This document shows, piece by piece, positions 21,322 through 31,266 of a DNA stretch of 64,000 bases. The stretch is from an uncultured SAR86 cluster bacterium. Lineage in GTDB: Bacteria; Pseudomonadota; Gammaproteobacteria; Magnimaribacterales; D2472. The notes beneath the pieces are model-generated. The model ran no database searches. It worked only from the letters and a program-made list of their open reading frames with translations, and was not told the DNA's origin. Each line of letters starts with the position of its first letter. Positions within the stretch are counted from its first letter, which is position 1. The translations under genes and the position numbers were made by a program. The stretch lies in contig CACMVA010000003.1 of the NCBI GenBank assembly GCA_902617045.1, positions 1 through 64,000 of the forward strand, given 5' to 3'.

Positions 21322-21966
21322 CTAACCTAATACAGTATCTGAAACAAACGGATTAGAACTTCTTTCAGCTTTAAACGTTGAAACTGGCCCATGACCCGGA
21401 ATAAAATCAACATCATCACCTAAAGGCCATAATTTGTTTTTTACCGAATCAATCAATTGCTGATAATTCCCACCTGGTAAGTCAGTTCTGCCTATAGATC
21501 CATTAAATAGAACATCTCCAACTAAAGCTAAATTACCTTTTTTGTTAAAAAAAATTATGTGACCAGGAGTATGTCCTGGACAAAAATATACATCAAGTTT
21601 TTCATTACCAACTGTCACAATATCACCTTCATCTAACCACTTATCTGGATTACAATTTTTTGATTGTAATCCAAACATTTCACCTTGTTTTTGAAGCCCA
21701 TCTAATAAAAATTTATCATCAACATGGGGCCCATGAATTTCTACATTTAAAATTTCTGATATTTCAGTTGCTCCACCAGCATGATCAATATGACCATGTG
21801 TCAACAAGATTTTTTCTGGTGATAGCTCTTTTTCTTTAGCAATATTTAGTAATATTTCTATGTCACCTCCAGGATCAACAATTGCGCATTTTTTTGTTTC
21901 ATCACAAAAAATTATTGAAGCATTCTGTTCAAAAAGAGTTACAGGTTGAATTAAAGCTTTGAGCAT
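21322..21966 (-). CDS. MBL-fold hydrolase (glyoxalase II-like, YcbL type)
   Basis: LTHGHIDHAGGATEI, CPGHTPGHIIFF, GDVLFNGSIGRTDLPGGNYQQL, PGHGPVSTF. Confidence 0.92.
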   Translation of the reverse strand: MLKALIQPVTLFEQNASIIFCDETKKCAIVDPGGDIEILLNIAKEKELSPEKILLTHGHIDHAGGATEISEILNVEIHGPHVDDKFLLDGLQKQGEMFGLQSKNCNPDKWLDEGDIVTVGNEKLDVYFCPGHTPGHIIFFNKKGNLALVGDVLFNGSIGRTDLPGGNYQQLIDSVKNKLWPLGDDVDFIPGHGPVSTFKAERSSNPFVSDTVLG

Positions 21967-22008
21967 AATGATTTACAATATATTAAAAAATATAATTGTA
22001 AATATATT

Positions 22009-23721
22009 ATGACTGAACAAACTAACGAATCCTATTTGAGTTTAAGGATCCCTACTAATGAGAAGGATGAAAAATTTATCTCAGGTATAAACTCTTCTTA
22101 TGAAGCTGCAAAGTTAAGAAGTGCCTCAAGAGACGCTAAAGCTTCCGAATATCACTCACCGGTAAAATTTTCATGGAAAGATTTTTGGAAAACGATGATT
22201 TATGAAAATCTTCCTCCTGTTATTTTTTCACCGATAGCTGCTTTACTTCTTGAAAAATCATTAAGCAGAGCTTGGCATGTAAGTCAGAATAGAATGTTAA
22301 TAGCTGTTTCTCCAAAACATCACTCTATTGGCGAAATTATTCAAATGTGGTGCATAGTCTACCCAGGATCATGGCTTATGAACATTGGGTTATATCTTGC
22401 TCTCTTCAGCGATAGCTCCTTAATATTAAATATTGATCCATTTCATATGATTCTAGCCTACTTATTGTTATTTATGCGTAGGCTAATTATTTCAACGAAA
22501 TATGGTTATTTTAGACCTGAAGATAATGAAAGGCTTTGCTTACCTGCTCCTGACTGGGATAGAAATAAAACTAATAGACGTTTAGTAGGACAGGGTTGGC
22601 TTCAACCTTGGCTCTTCCCAGGATTAATTGAAGATGAGTTAACAGTAGCAATGGATGAAAATGATATTTGTTTACAAGGAATCCCATTAGAGGTTGATAG
22701 TGAAACTGAAAAAAAATTCTTAGAAGAAGATTCTAGTGGCCTTTTTCCAGCAAAAACTAGTGCTTCGTCAAAAAATGAAGTTGCGTCTGGCTTTATTCTT
22801 TTTAATATAATTAAGTCTGTTTATAACAGTCCTACTATGAAAAATTTTAGGACTATTTTACTTATAACTGTTCTATCTCTATCTGTTACTCCATTTTTGG
22901 TTAAGTTTTTATACGGCACTCCTTTATTTGGAATGACAGTTAATGAAAAAATCATATCTGCTGCTACCTTTATTGGATTACTAAACGGTTTTCAATTAAT
23001 CATGTTTGGACTTGTATGTTCTGTTGACTATGAAAGAAGATATAGGTGTTCGAAAAAATTGGGTGACTTGGTCGCATTTCCAGGCTTAAGTTTTAAAAAT
23101 TTGTTTAGATCAACATCTGAATCAGAAAACATCTATATAGATTTACAGAAAAGATTAAATGTATTTAGTTGGATGAATATGAGAAAAGTGCTTCGATCTT
23201 TTGGCGAAGCTTTTTATTTACGTATTCAAAGTTATACCTCGATATTAATATTTTATTCCTTATTTTGTGTTGCTATCTTAAATTTGATTGTTTGGACAGA
23301 ATTGAGACATCACATATCCACTATGTATTTGATATGTGTCGTAATATTTTTTGTTTCATCAATAAGCTTGTACGCAATTTATAAAGCGATCAAACTTCAA
23401 TCACTTAGCGCAGAACATAGAGATTTCATAAGAAACGAAATATTCATAATTGAAGAAGAGATATGGGAATTAAAGCTTCAAAATGGTGATAAAGAGAGAA
23501 TTACAGATCTCACAAGCGCAAAGGCACTTTTAGAGCAAGTTGATGAATCTATAAACTATAAAGAGTTAATATATAAACCAACAACGATATTGGGATATGC
23601 TGCAAATAATGGCGTCATTGGGTCAGTTTTAGGTCTTGTATTAACTGGATGTTTGTTTGCAGTTCAAGGATTTGTATCAACTGGAATTGAGTATGATCCA
23701 AATGGTTGGTTTAATTTTTAG
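22009..23721 (+). CDS. Uncharacterised large multi-spanning membrane protein, 570 aa
   Basis: Long ORF with several hydrophobic stretches and C-terminal GYAANNGVIGSVLGLVLTGCLFAVQGFVSTG; no recognised family. Confidence 0.75.
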   Translation: MTEQTNESYLSLRIPTNEKDEKFISGINSSYEAAKLRSASRDAKASEYHSPVKFSWKDFWKTMIYENLPPVIFSPIAALLLEKSLSRAWHVSQNRMLIAVSPKHHSIGEIIQMWCIVYPGSWLMNIGLYLALFSDSSLILNIDPFHMILAYLLLFMRRLIISTKYGYFRPEDNERLCLPAPDWDRNKTNRRLVGQGWLQPWLFPGLIEDELTVAMDENDICLQGIPLEVDSETEKKFLEEDSSGLFPAKTSASSKNEVASGFILFNIIKSVYNSPTMKNFRTILLITVLSLSVTPFLVKFLYGTPLFGMTVNEKIISAATFIGLLNGFQLIMFGLVCSVDYERRYRCSKKLGDLVAFPGLSFKNLFRSTSESENIYIDLQKRLNVFSWMNMRKVLRSFGEAFYLRIQSYTSILIFYSLFCVAILNLIVWTELRHHISTMYLICVVIFFVSSISLYAIYKAIKLQSLSAEHRDFIRNEIFIIEEEIWELKLQNGDKERITDLTSAKALLEQVDESINYKELIYKPTTILGYAANNGVIGSVLGLVLTGCLFAVQGFVSTGIEYDPNGWFNF

Positions 23722-23766
23722 AAAAATACTATAAAATAGGCATTTTTAACATTATTGGAATAAAAA

Positions 23767-24411
23767 ATGAGTAAAAAAGTATCAAAAGATGAAGCTTTAA
23801 AAGCAGTAAAAACAATTACTGATGAAATTTCTAAGAGTTCTCTTGAGAAAGAGGCGCTTGAAGCAGTAAAAACATTAATTCTTTGGGCTGGTGACGATCC
23901 TGAAAGAGAGGGCCTTGTTGATACACCCAAAAGAGTTGTCAAAGCATATAAAGAATTTTTCTCTGGTTACGAGGAAGATCCTGAAGAAATTTTGAGTAGA
24001 ACTTTTGAAGAAGTAGAAGGCTATGACGATGCAGTAATTGTAAGAAACATAAGAGTTGAGTCACATTGCGAACATCATATGGTACCAATTGTTGGAGTTG
24101 CTCACATCGGATATATACCAAGAAAAAGGGTTGTTGGAATTAGTAAATTAGCTAGATTAGTAGATCTATTTGGAAAAAGACTTCAGACCCAGGAAACTAT
24201 GACTGCACAGATTGCAGATACTATTGATAAAGTTCTTCAGCCTAAAGGTGTTGCAGTTGTAATAGACGCTAACCACCAATGCATGAGTACAAGAGGTGTT
24301 CATAAAACTGAGTCGAGCACAATTACTTCTAGGATGTTAGGTACTTTTAGATCAGATAATAAAGCTAGAGAAGAATTTATAAGTCTTATTCATTCACCTA
24401 AAAAGTACTAA
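23767..24411 (+). CDS. folE: GTP cyclohydrolase I
   Basis: EGLVDTPKRVVKAYKEFFSGY, VESHCEHHMVPIVGVAHIGYIPRKRVVGISKLARLVDLFGKRLQTQETMTAQIAD, HQCMSTRGVHK. Confidence 0.98.
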   Translation: MSKKVSKDEALKAVKTITDEISKSSLEKEALEAVKTLILWAGDDPEREGLVDTPKRVVKAYKEFFSGYEEDPEEILSRTFEEVEGYDDAVIVRNIRVESHCEHHMVPIVGVAHIGYIPRKRVVGISKLARLVDLFGKRLQTQETMTAQIADTIDKVLQPKGVAVVIDANHQCMSTRGVHKTESSTITSRMLGTFRSDNKAREEFISLIHSPKKY

Positions 24412-25035
24412 ATGACAAGATCTCTGGATTCTTCCAGTATCAAGCCAAAAGTTTCTATTATTCTTGCTTCTGGTTCAGAAAGTAGAAAGCTGATGCTTGA
24501 AGAAGCTGGTATCGTTTTTGATGTCAAAGTTTCACCAACTGACGAAGATCTTATTAAAAATAAAATATCAACTCTTCCATTTAGCGAGCAGGTAGTTCAT
24601 CTTGCAAAAGCAAAGGCAGAGCCGGTAAGCAAGCAAAATCCTGACTCTATTGTAATTGGTGGAGATCAAATGTGTGCTCTAGACAACACTCTTCTTCACA
24701 AACCTGGATCAAAAGATAAAGCCATAGAAAGTCTAAAACTTTTAGCCAATCAAAAACATTTCCAACACAGTGGAGTGTGTATATATAAAAATAATGAATG
24801 CTTGTGGGAGTATTCAGAAACAGTTGAATTAAAAATGCATGATTTAACTGAAAAAGAAATTATTAACTATGTTGATATTGAAAATCCAATTAATGCCGCA
24901 GGAGCATACAAATTTGAATCATTAGGATGTAATCTTTTTTCTTATGTAAATGGTTCATCACATACCGTAAGAGGAATGCCACTATTACCTTTGTTAAATG
25001 CGTTAAGAGATTTAAAGATAATTGATTTAGAATAA
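24412..25035 (+). CDS. Maf-like nucleotide pyrophosphatase
   Basis: IILASGSESRKLMLEEAGIVFDV, VIGGDQMCALDN, GAYKFESLGCNLFSYVNGSSHTVRGMPLLPLL. Confidence 0.93.
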   Translation: MTRSLDSSSIKPKVSIILASGSESRKLMLEEAGIVFDVKVSPTDEDLIKNKISTLPFSEQVVHLAKAKAEPVSKQNPDSIVIGGDQMCALDNTLLHKPGSKDKAIESLKLLANQKHFQHSGVCIYKNNECLWEYSETVELKMHDLTEKEIINYVDIENPINAAGAYKFESLGCNLFSYVNGSSHTVRGMPLLPLLNALRDLKIIDLE

Positions 25036-25038
25036 ATT

Positions 25039-26421
25039 ATGAGCAGTGAACAACCATTTCAATTGTTTAATACTTTAAGCGGGAACAAAGAAAGATTAGA
25101 GGCAATTGATCCAAAACATTTAAAAATTTATGCATGCGGACCAACCGTGTATAACTATGCACATATTGGTAATGCTAGGATGGCTGTTGTCTTTGATACT
25201 TTAGTTAGAACTCTTAGAGTAATTTATCCAAAGGTCACATACGTATCCAATATTACTGATATCGACGACAAGATCATAGAAGCTGCAAAGGAGCAAAATG
25301 TAGAGATAACATCTATCACTGAAAAGTATACAAAGATTTACAATGACGATATGTTAAAACTCAATGTTTTAGCTCCGGATATTCAACCAAAAGCTACTGA
25401 GTACATACCAGAAATGATTGAGCTTATAGTTGAGTTAATCGAAAAGGATTTTGCTTATGAAAAAGAAGGGCATGTGCTTTTTCACGTACCAACATATCAA
25501 AATTATGGAAAGCTTTCAAAAAGAAACAGGGATGAGCAAATTGCTGGAAGTAGGGTAGAGGTAGCACCTTTCAAAAAAGATCCTGCTGACTTCGTATTAT
25601 GGAAACCTAGTACCAATGAGCAGCCTGGCTGGGAATCTCCTTGGGGAATTGGGAGACCTGGTTGGCACACTGAGTGCTCAGCAATGTCTAAAAAAACTTT
25701 AGGACTTCCATTTGATATTCACGGAGGCGGACGAGATCTTATCTTTCCTCATCATGAAAATGAAATTGCTCAAAGTTGTTGTACATCCGCCAGTATTGAT
25801 GAGCCTGATTCTTATGCAAAGTATTGGATGCATAATGGTTTTGTAACAATAAATGGTGAAAAAATGGCTAAATCTTTAGGAAATATAATTTTAGTAAAAG
25901 ATTTAGCTGAAAATTATCATGGTGAAGTAATAAGACTTGCTTTATTGTCCTCTCATTATAGACAAGGACTTGATTGGAACGAAAAAGTTATTCACCAAGC
26001 AAATAAATTAATTAATAAGTTATATGAAATTAAAGATGACTTAGATGACGTAACTATTTCTGATAAAAATGAAAATAATTTAGATGCTATATCAATTCTA
26101 ATGGATGATCTGAATACTCCTGGATTAATAACAGAGTTAAATAATATCGTAAAAGAATATAATTCCTCTGAGAGCGATAAAGAGAAAATAAAAAGCAGAC
26201 TTGGTTTAATTAGTTCAGTCTTAGGAATTTTAGAAGATGAAACTTTTAATGAGATTTCTGAAGAATTTAAAAATAAAATTAATGAAATGGTCTTAAAAAG
26301 ATCGAAAGCAAAAAATAATAAAGATTTTGAGACAGCTGATGCCATCAGAGATAAATTACTTGAGCTGGGAGTTGAAATAAATGATTCTAGTGATGGGACT
26401 GAGTGGAAACTCAAATCATGA
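25039..26421 (+). CDS. cysS: Cysteinyl-tRNA synthetase
   Basis: YACGPTVYNYAHIGNAR, GRPGWHTECSAMSKKTLGLPFDIHGGGRDLIFPHHENEIAQS, KMAKSLGN. Confidence 0.98.
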   Translation: MSSEQPFQLFNTLSGNKERLEAIDPKHLKIYACGPTVYNYAHIGNARMAVVFDTLVRTLRVIYPKVTYVSNITDIDDKIIEAAKEQNVEITSITEKYTKIYNDDMLKLNVLAPDIQPKATEYIPEMIELIVELIEKDFAYEKEGHVLFHVPTYQNYGKLSKRNRDEQIAGSRVEVAPFKKDPADFVLWKPSTNEQPGWESPWGIGRPGWHTECSAMSKKTLGLPFDIHGGGRDLIFPHHENEIAQSCCTSASIDEPDSYAKYWMHNGFVTINGEKMAKSLGNIILVKDLAENYHGEVIRLALLSSHYRQGLDWNEKVIHQANKLINKLYEIKDDLDDVTISDKNENNLDAISILMDDLNTPGLITELNNIVKEYNSSESDKEKIKSRLGLISSVLGILEDETFNEISEEFKNKINEMVLKRSKAKNNKDFETADAIRDKLLELGVEINDSSDGTEWKLKS

Positions 26422-27017
26422 CAAATCAAACAAAATTTAACTTACCTGAAGTTTATTCTACTTTGGAAGAAACGCTTGAAAGTGCAGAAAAGATCTTAAC
26501 AGCTGCAGTTGATGATGCTAAAACATTATTCCATACTCCTGTTGTTTCCTCACTTTATGATAATCGAATAACATCAAGAGTCATGGTGCTTAGAGAATTT
26601 TGTCTTCAAGATCGTAAAATGAGATTTCATACCGATCATCGCGCTGCCAAAATAGATCATTTCAATGAAATATCAACTGCCTCGGTTATAGGTTATGACC
26701 CCGAGCTAAAAATACAAATTAAATTACAGGGAAATATATCTACTCATTATGATGATGAAATAACTAAATCGGCCTGGGATCAATCCACATCAAGATCAAA
26801 AAAATGTTATTCAGTTAAAGGGGGGTCCTCAAAAGAAATTACAGATCCTAAAGATTACGATATTAAAGATTTTGAAGTTGAGGAAGGCTATAAAAATTTT
26901 TCAGTTTTAGTATTCAATTTTAGCTCACTTGAATTTCTATATCTAAAAAGTTCTGGACATAGAAGAGCTATTCATAAATGGGATGATAAATATCAATCAA
27001 CATGGCTGGTGCCATAA
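26418..27017 (+). CDS. Pyridoxamine 5'-phosphate oxidase family protein
   Basis: NRITSRVMVLREFCLQDRKMRFHTDHRAAKIDHFN; C-terminal LYLKSSGHRRAIHKWDDKYQSTWLVP. Start at MTNQTKF overlapping cysS stop. Confidence 0.85.
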   Translation: MTNQTKFNLPEVYSTLEETLESAEKILTAAVDDAKTLFHTPVVSSLYDNRITSRVMVLREFCLQDRKMRFHTDHRAAKIDHFNEISTASVIGYDPELKIQIKLQGNISTHYDDEITKSAWDQSTSRSKKCYSVKGGSSKEITDPKDYDIKDFEVEEGYKNFSVLVFNFSSLEFLYLKSSGHRRAIHKWDDKYQSTWLVP

Positions 27018-27020
27018 TTT

Positions 27021-27095
27021 TGGTGCCCTCTGCAGGAATCGAACCTGCAATTAATCCTTAGGAGGGATTCGTTATATCCATTTAACTAAGAAGGC
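27021..27095 (-). tRNA. tRNA-Arg(CCT), CCA encoded
   Basis: Reverse complement GCCTTCTTAGTTAAATGGATATAACGAATCCCTCCTAAGGATTAATTGCAGGTTCGATTCCTGCAGAGGGCACCA; anticodon loop CTCCTAA; close to E. coli argW. Confidence 0.96.
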
Positions 27096-27120
27096 ATTAG
27101 AATATTTTAATTTTAAAATC

Positions 27121-28974
27121 ATGATTAACTTTATAAAAGCAAATAGATTTTTTTTAGGCTGCTTAACCATAATCTTTCTATCAAGCTTTGTCGCTTCTTT
27201 AGTTCAATCAAGCTTTACAAAGGTTGAGATAGAGTTAAAACAACTTAAAACAGATAATGGCCAGACTTTAATTTATGATTTATATAAACCAAAGATAGCA
27301 AATAAAGATAACAAAGTTCCTTTTGTAATAGTTGTGCCTGGCTTTCAAAGATCTAAAGAGGCTTTATCAAATATAGCTATAGAGTTATCTAGAAGAGGTA
27401 TGGCTGTTGCTTTGATTGATCCATACGCCCAAGGTATGTCTTCTTCCTCCGTTAGTAGAATAGCTGCAACTACTCAAGGATACGGAATGTTTGCTCTTGT
27501 TGATCATGCTTACGATGGAAATTTTCCGTTTGTTGATACTGAGAAAATTGCCTCAACAGGTCATTCAATGGGAGGAAATGCTGCTATAAGAGGCGCTGAT
27601 TATTTTGGCAAACAAGCCATTAAAGAAAACAAAAAAAGTAAATTACATTCTGTGTATGTTTCAGGATACGTATTGACTTTAAGGAATGAAATTTTAAAAG
27701 ATTCAAAATCAAATATGGGCATTAGCTATGCTCTATATGATGAGGGAGCTTTTAGAAATGAATTAAAGGGTTGGGATGCTGGAAACATGGAAATTGCACC
27801 AGAATCTTTACGTGTAATAAACAATGTTTTATCTGACCAAAATACAATAGATAAAGTTGAACTTGGAAAGTATTACGGAGATAAAAATGACAGAAGTTTG
27901 AGAGTAGTTTTTAATGAAAAGCTTCTGCATCCTTTTCAACCATATAACAAAGAGGCAACTGAAAACCAATTGGATTATTTTGATACTGTATTGGGGTTCC
28001 CAAATAAAATTAACTCATCAAATCAAATTTGGCAGTTTAAAGAACTTTTCACTTTGATAAATATGATTGTTTCTTTATTGATGCTAATTCCTTTGACAAG
28101 GCTATTTCTTAAATTTAAATTTTTCAGTTCAATAGTAAAAGCTGTTCCAGACCCTTTGCCAAGACAATCCGCTAAAGGTAAAACTGTTTTTTGGATTATT
28201 TTTTTTATAAGTGCAACTATTGCATGCGTTTCATTTATACCTATGGTGGATTTGGCAAAAATTTTATTTGTTGACGCCGCGAATAGGGAGCTTACCTGGT
28301 TTTTTCCCCAAAGAATGAATAATTCTGTAATGTTATGGGCAGCACTTAATGGCACCATCGGTCTGATTATTTTTATATCATCTTATTATTTCTTTGGTCG
28401 TCATCATGGAACACAAAAAGAGTCATGGGGGTTAAATATTTCTTGGTATGATTTTGGCAAAACTATTCTCGTTGGACTATTAGTTTTTATTTCATATTAT
28501 TTAATATTATTTTTCATTTATTATCTTTTTCACATCGACTATAGATTTTGGTTCATGGGGGTAAGAGTATTTCAACCAGAGATGATTCTTGTTTTATTAA
28601 TGTACTTCCCTTTGTTTTTTATATTCTTTTTTTCAAACTCTCTAAGAGTTAATGGAGCAATGAGATTTCAAGGTCAAGCAGAGTGGAAGTCAAGACTTAT
28701 AGGAGGTTTTGCAAATTCTTTAGGGTTAATATTTATTATTATCATTCAATATTCTGTTTTTGTAGCAACAGGGACAGTTTATTGGAGCTCTAATTCAACA
28801 GATTGGCTTAGTGTAAATCTCTTATTTGGTATTGTGCCAATGATGTTTATTCTTCCTTATTTTAATAGAATCTTTTTTGAAATGACTGGAAGAGTCTACC
28901 TCGGACCAATTATTACTTGTTTAATATTTATAATGATTCTATCTACTAATACTGTTGTATATTTGCCGATATAA
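27121..28974 (+). CDS. Membrane protein with N-terminal alpha/beta hydrolase domain
   Basis: VPFVIVVPGFQRSKEALSNIAIELSRRGMAVALIDPYAQG, STGHSMGGNAAIRGADYFG (GHSMGG nucleophile elbow); several C-terminal hydrophobic segments. Confidence 0.82.
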   Translation: MINFIKANRFFLGCLTIIFLSSFVASLVQSSFTKVEIELKQLKTDNGQTLIYDLYKPKIANKDNKVPFVIVVPGFQRSKEALSNIAIELSRRGMAVALIDPYAQGMSSSSVSRIAATTQGYGMFALVDHAYDGNFPFVDTEKIASTGHSMGGNAAIRGADYFGKQAIKENKKSKLHSVYVSGYVLTLRNEILKDSKSNMGISYALYDEGAFRNELKGWDAGNMEIAPESLRVINNVLSDQNTIDKVELGKYYGDKNDRSLRVVFNEKLLHPFQPYNKEATENQLDYFDTVLGFPNKINSSNQIWQFKELFTLINMIVSLLMLIPLTRLFLKFKFFSSIVKAVPDPLPRQSAKGKTVFWIIFFISATIACVSFIPMVDLAKILFVDAANRELTWFFPQRMNNSVMLWAALNGTIGLIIFISSYYFFGRHHGTQKESWGLNISWYDFGKTILVGLLVFISYYLILFFIYYLFHIDYRFWFMGVRVFQPEMILVLLMYFPLFFIFFFSNSLRVNGAMRFQGQAEWKSRLIGGFANSLGLIFIIIIQYSVFVATGTVYWSSNSTDWLSVNLLFGIVPMMFILPYFNRIFFEMTGRVYLGPIITCLIFIMILSTNTVVYLPI

Positions 28975-29004
28975 AAAATTCTTTAACCAATCTATAATAT
29001 AAAG

Positions 29005-30936
29005 ATGAAAATAACTTTGCCAGATAATAGTTCGAGAGAATTGCCTGAGGGATCGTCAGGCTATGATCTTGCAAAAGATATTGGACCTGGTCTCGCCAAA
29101 TCTGCTATAGCTGTAACCATTGATGGTGTGCAAAGAGATTTGCATGATGTCATAGATGCAGATGCATCAGTTTCAATAATTACAATTGATAGCGATGAAG
29201 GTATTGAAATTATGCGTCATACTCTTACTGCTCAGGTATTAGCGAGGGCTATTAAAAATCTTTATCCTAAATCAAAGTTAGCTATTGGTCCTACAGTCCA
29301 AGATGGTTTTTATTATGATGTTGAATCCAATGAATCTATATCTTCTGATGATCTAAGTAATATTGAAGAAGAGATGAAAAAAATCATTAAAACTAAATCA
29401 ACAATTACTAAAAAACTAGTTTCAAAAAAAGAAGCTTTAAAAATATTTAAATCAAACAAAGAACCATATAAAGAAATTATTATTAATGAGTCAGATCAAG
29501 ATGACAATTTTCAACTTTATTATCAGGATGACGAAGAATTTGTTGATTTATGTAGAGGCCCGCATCTCCCAAATTTAGGATTTATAGGCTCATTTAAATT
29601 AACAAAAGTATCAGGTGCATATTGGAAGGGCGATTCTAAAAACTCAATGCTAACAAGAATTTATGGAACAGCATTTAGTAACGATAAAGATTTACAAAAT
29701 CATTTAGACAACATTGAAGAGGCGCTCAAAAGAGATCATAGAAAACTTGGAAAAGAGATGGATTTGTTCCATTTTCAGGACGAAGCTCCAGGGATGGTTT
29801 TTTGGCATCCAAATGGTTGGACTGTTTATAGAAAGTTAAGAAATTTTGTAAGAGATAGACTAAAGGAAAATAATTATATTGAAGTAAATACCCCTCAAGT
29901 AATAGATAGAAAATTATGGGAAGCTTCAGGTCATTGGGACAAATATAGAGAAAATATGTTCATTACAGAGATTGACGAAGAACATGCTAACGAAAAAAGA
30001 GTTAATGCTCTTAAGCCAATGAACTGTCCTGGTCATGTTCAAATTTATAATCAAGGCATTAAATCCTATAAAGATTTGCCATTAAAGTATGCTGAATTTG
30101 GTTTATGTCATAGATATGAACCCTCTGGAACCATGCATGGTTTAATGAGGGTAAGGGCCTTTACTCAAGATGATGGACACATTTTCTGCACTGAGGACCA
30201 GATAGAATCAGAAACAGGACTATTTATAGAGTTTCTATCAAGCATATATGCTGATTTAGGATTTAAAAATTTTGATATCAAGTTATCTACCAGACCTGAG
30301 ATGAGGGTTGGTTCAGATGAGACATGGGATAAAGCAGAAGCGGCTCTCGAAGCAGCAATTAAAAATTTGGGATACCTATATAGAATTGATGAGGGTGATG
30401 GCGCATTTTATGGACCAAAATTAGATTTTGTGCTCACTGATGCAATAGGCAGAGAATGGCAATGTGGAACTTTTCAATTAGATTTCAATTTAGCCGAAAG
30501 GCTAGATGCTAGCTATGTTGGAGAAGATGGAAAAAAACATATACCAGTAATGATACATAGAGCAGTTTTAGGATCTTTTGAGAGATTCATAGGTATCTTA
30601 ATTGAAAATTATTCTGGAAAGCTTCCTTTCTGGTTATCTCCTCAACAGGTTGTTGTGGCTTCAATAGTTTCAGATGTAAATGATTACTCATTAGAGATAG
30701 TGGAATTACTCAAAAAACAGGGCATTTTAGCCGAAGCCGACCTCAGGAATGAGAAGATTAGTTATAAAATCAGAGAACACAGCAATAGAAAGGTCCCAAT
30801 TATTTTAGCAATTGGAAATAATGAAAAAAAAGACGGAACTGTATCTGTTAGAAGAATTGGAAGCACTGAAACCAAAGTCTTAGAACTCAAAGAAGCTATA
30901 AAACAAATCACTAAAGAAAATTTAATTCTTAACTAA
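29005..30936 (+). CDS. thrS: Threonyl-tRNA synthetase
   Basis: TGS, editing and catalytic domains: [74 protein letters not shown]. Confidence 0.99.
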   Translation: MKITLPDNSSRELPEGSSGYDLAKDIGPGLAKSAIAVTIDGVQRDLHDVIDADASVSIITIDSDEGIEIMRHTLTAQVLARAIKNLYPKSKLAIGPTVQDGFYYDVESNESISSDDLSNIEEEMKKIIKTKSTITKKLVSKKEALKIFKSNKEPYKEIIINESDQDDNFQLYYQDDEEFVDLCRGPHLPNLGFIGSFKLTKVSGAYWKGDSKNSMLTRIYGTAFSNDKDLQNHLDNIEEALKRDHRKLGKEMDLFHFQDEAPGMVFWHPNGWTVYRKLRNFVRDRLKENNYIEVNTPQVIDRKLWEASGHWDKYRENMFITEIDEEHANEKRVNALKPMNCPGHVQIYNQGIKSYKDLPLKYAEFGLCHRYEPSGTMHGLMRVRAFTQDDGHIFCTEDQIESETGLFIEFLSSIYADLGFKNFDIKLSTRPEMRVGSDETWDKAEAALEAAIKNLGYLYRIDEGDGAFYGPKLDFVLTDAIGREWQCGTFQLDFNLAERLDASYVGEDGKKHIPVMIHRAVLGSFERFIGILIENYSGKLPFWLSPQQVVVASIVSDVNDYSLEIVELLKKQGILAEADLRNEKISYKIREHSNRKVPIILAIGNNEKKDGTVSVRRIGSTETKVLELKEAIKQITKENLILN

Positions 30937-31130
30937 TGCTTTCAAGAGTTTTTATATTGCCGATTAGATTTTATAGGTATTTTATATCACCTATGTTTCC
31001 TCCATCATGTCGATTTCACCCTACATGCTCAGCTTATGCAATAGAGGTAATTCTTAAATATGGAATTTTCAAAGGCACATATTTAGCTATAGTCAGAATT
31101 AGCAAATGCCATCCTTGGTATAACAAGTAA
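30936..31130 (+). CDS. yidD: Membrane protein insertion efficiency factor YidD
   Basis: [50 protein letters not shown]. Confidence 0.95.
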   Translation: MLSRVFILPIRFYRYFISPMFPPSCRFHPTCSAYAIEVILKYGIFKGTYLAIVRISKCHPWYNK

Positions 31131-31134
31131 GTGT

Positions 31135-31168
31135 AAAAAAACATATTTTCTTATTAAAAAAACATATT
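31135..31168 (+). repeat. Direct repeat of AAAAAAACATATT upstream of a TonB receptor
   Basis: AAAAAAACATATT at 31135-31147 and 31156-31168; AAAAAAAACATATA also precedes the next receptor at 34045-34058. Confidence 0.5.
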
Positions 31169-31266
31169 ATCAAATATAACTATATTTTATATATATTTTA
31201 AATATATATTTGGAATGATATAGTTTTTAAATACTAGTTATTAATCCATTTAGGGGGGACAACACT

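Noticed and set aside
25992-26429. 145-aa minus-strand ORF over the cysS 3' end
   Set aside because: Low-complexity Ser/Leu/Ile/Phe translation typical of the antisense of AT-rich coding sequence; cysS frame is unambiguous.
27021-27095. tRNA-Arg(CCT) as an integration site for a mobile island
   Set aside because: argW-type tRNAs are known attachment sites, but no integrase, direct repeat of the tRNA end or phage genes appear nearby.
31141-31215. AT-rich TATATA tracts read as a small RNA or origin-like element
   Set aside because: Base composition alone is not evidence; no DnaA-box cluster or structured RNA could be supported.
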